This document shows, one piece after another, positions 5,452 through 5,462 of a stretch of 5,462 nt of DNA. Location of the stretch: positions 1 through 5,462 of the forward strand of contig JAAHIC010000348.1 in NCBI GenBank assembly GCA_010671965.1, read 5' to 3'. The DNA comes from Leptolyngbya sp. SIO4C5. GTDB lineage: Bacteria; Cyanobacteriota; Cyanobacteriia; Phormidesmidales; Phormidesmidaceae. The translations under genes were made by a program, and so were the position numbers. Positions within the stretch are counted from its first letter, which is position 1. Every line of letters starts with the position of its first letter. Below the pieces are notes generated by a model. The model ran no database searches and was not told where the DNA came from. It saw nothing but the letters and a program-made list of their open reading frames with translations.

Positions 5452-5462
5452 TTCGAGCCAGG

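Overview
The window comes from a cyanobacterium. The right half carries an almost complete psaA locus, which encodes the reaction-centre subunit PsaA of photosystem I. The left half contains several copies of the cyanobacterial HIP1 octamer GCGATCGC. PsaA reads as an ordinary oxygenic-photosynthesis protein. Parts of it (for example [16 protein letters not shown] near the N-terminus) look like Leptolyngbya-type and plastid-type sequences, but I cannot name a genus.

Layout: (1) 1-49 is a perfect 17-bp inverted repeat with a HIP1 site in its loop. (2) 50-327 is a gene-free leader and promoter region with several competing helices between 205 and 298. (3) 328-540 (+) encodes an unrecognised 70-residue protein behind a strong Shine-Dalgarno site. 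(4) 541-790 separates two convergent genes and is packed with hairpins, including a palindromic dispersed-repeat-like element (594-672) and a clear intrinsic terminator (702-737). (5) 791-2692 (-) encodes a 633-residue predicted lipoprotein with two probable beta-sandwich domains and a Pro/Glu/Ala-rich tail of about 320 residues. (6) 2693-3198 is a divergent control region. It has a good promoter for the lipoprotein gene, a perfect TATAAT for psaA, several dyads and a structured psaA leader. (7) 3199-5451 (+) is psaA (750 residues). psaB would normally follow, but the window ends 11 bases after the psaA stop.

How the genes relate: the lipoprotein gene and psaA are transcribed divergently from a shared region of about 500 bases, so they could be co-regulated, though nothing in the sequence proves it. 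The small gene and the lipoprotein gene converge on the hairpin-rich spacer. No CRISPR array, tRNA, rRNA, transposase or phage gene is visible. I do not see a clear new multi-gene system. The most notable points are the structured leaders of psaA and the small gene, the hairpin cluster between the convergent genes, the unusual lipoprotein architecture, and the divergent last residues of PsaA.
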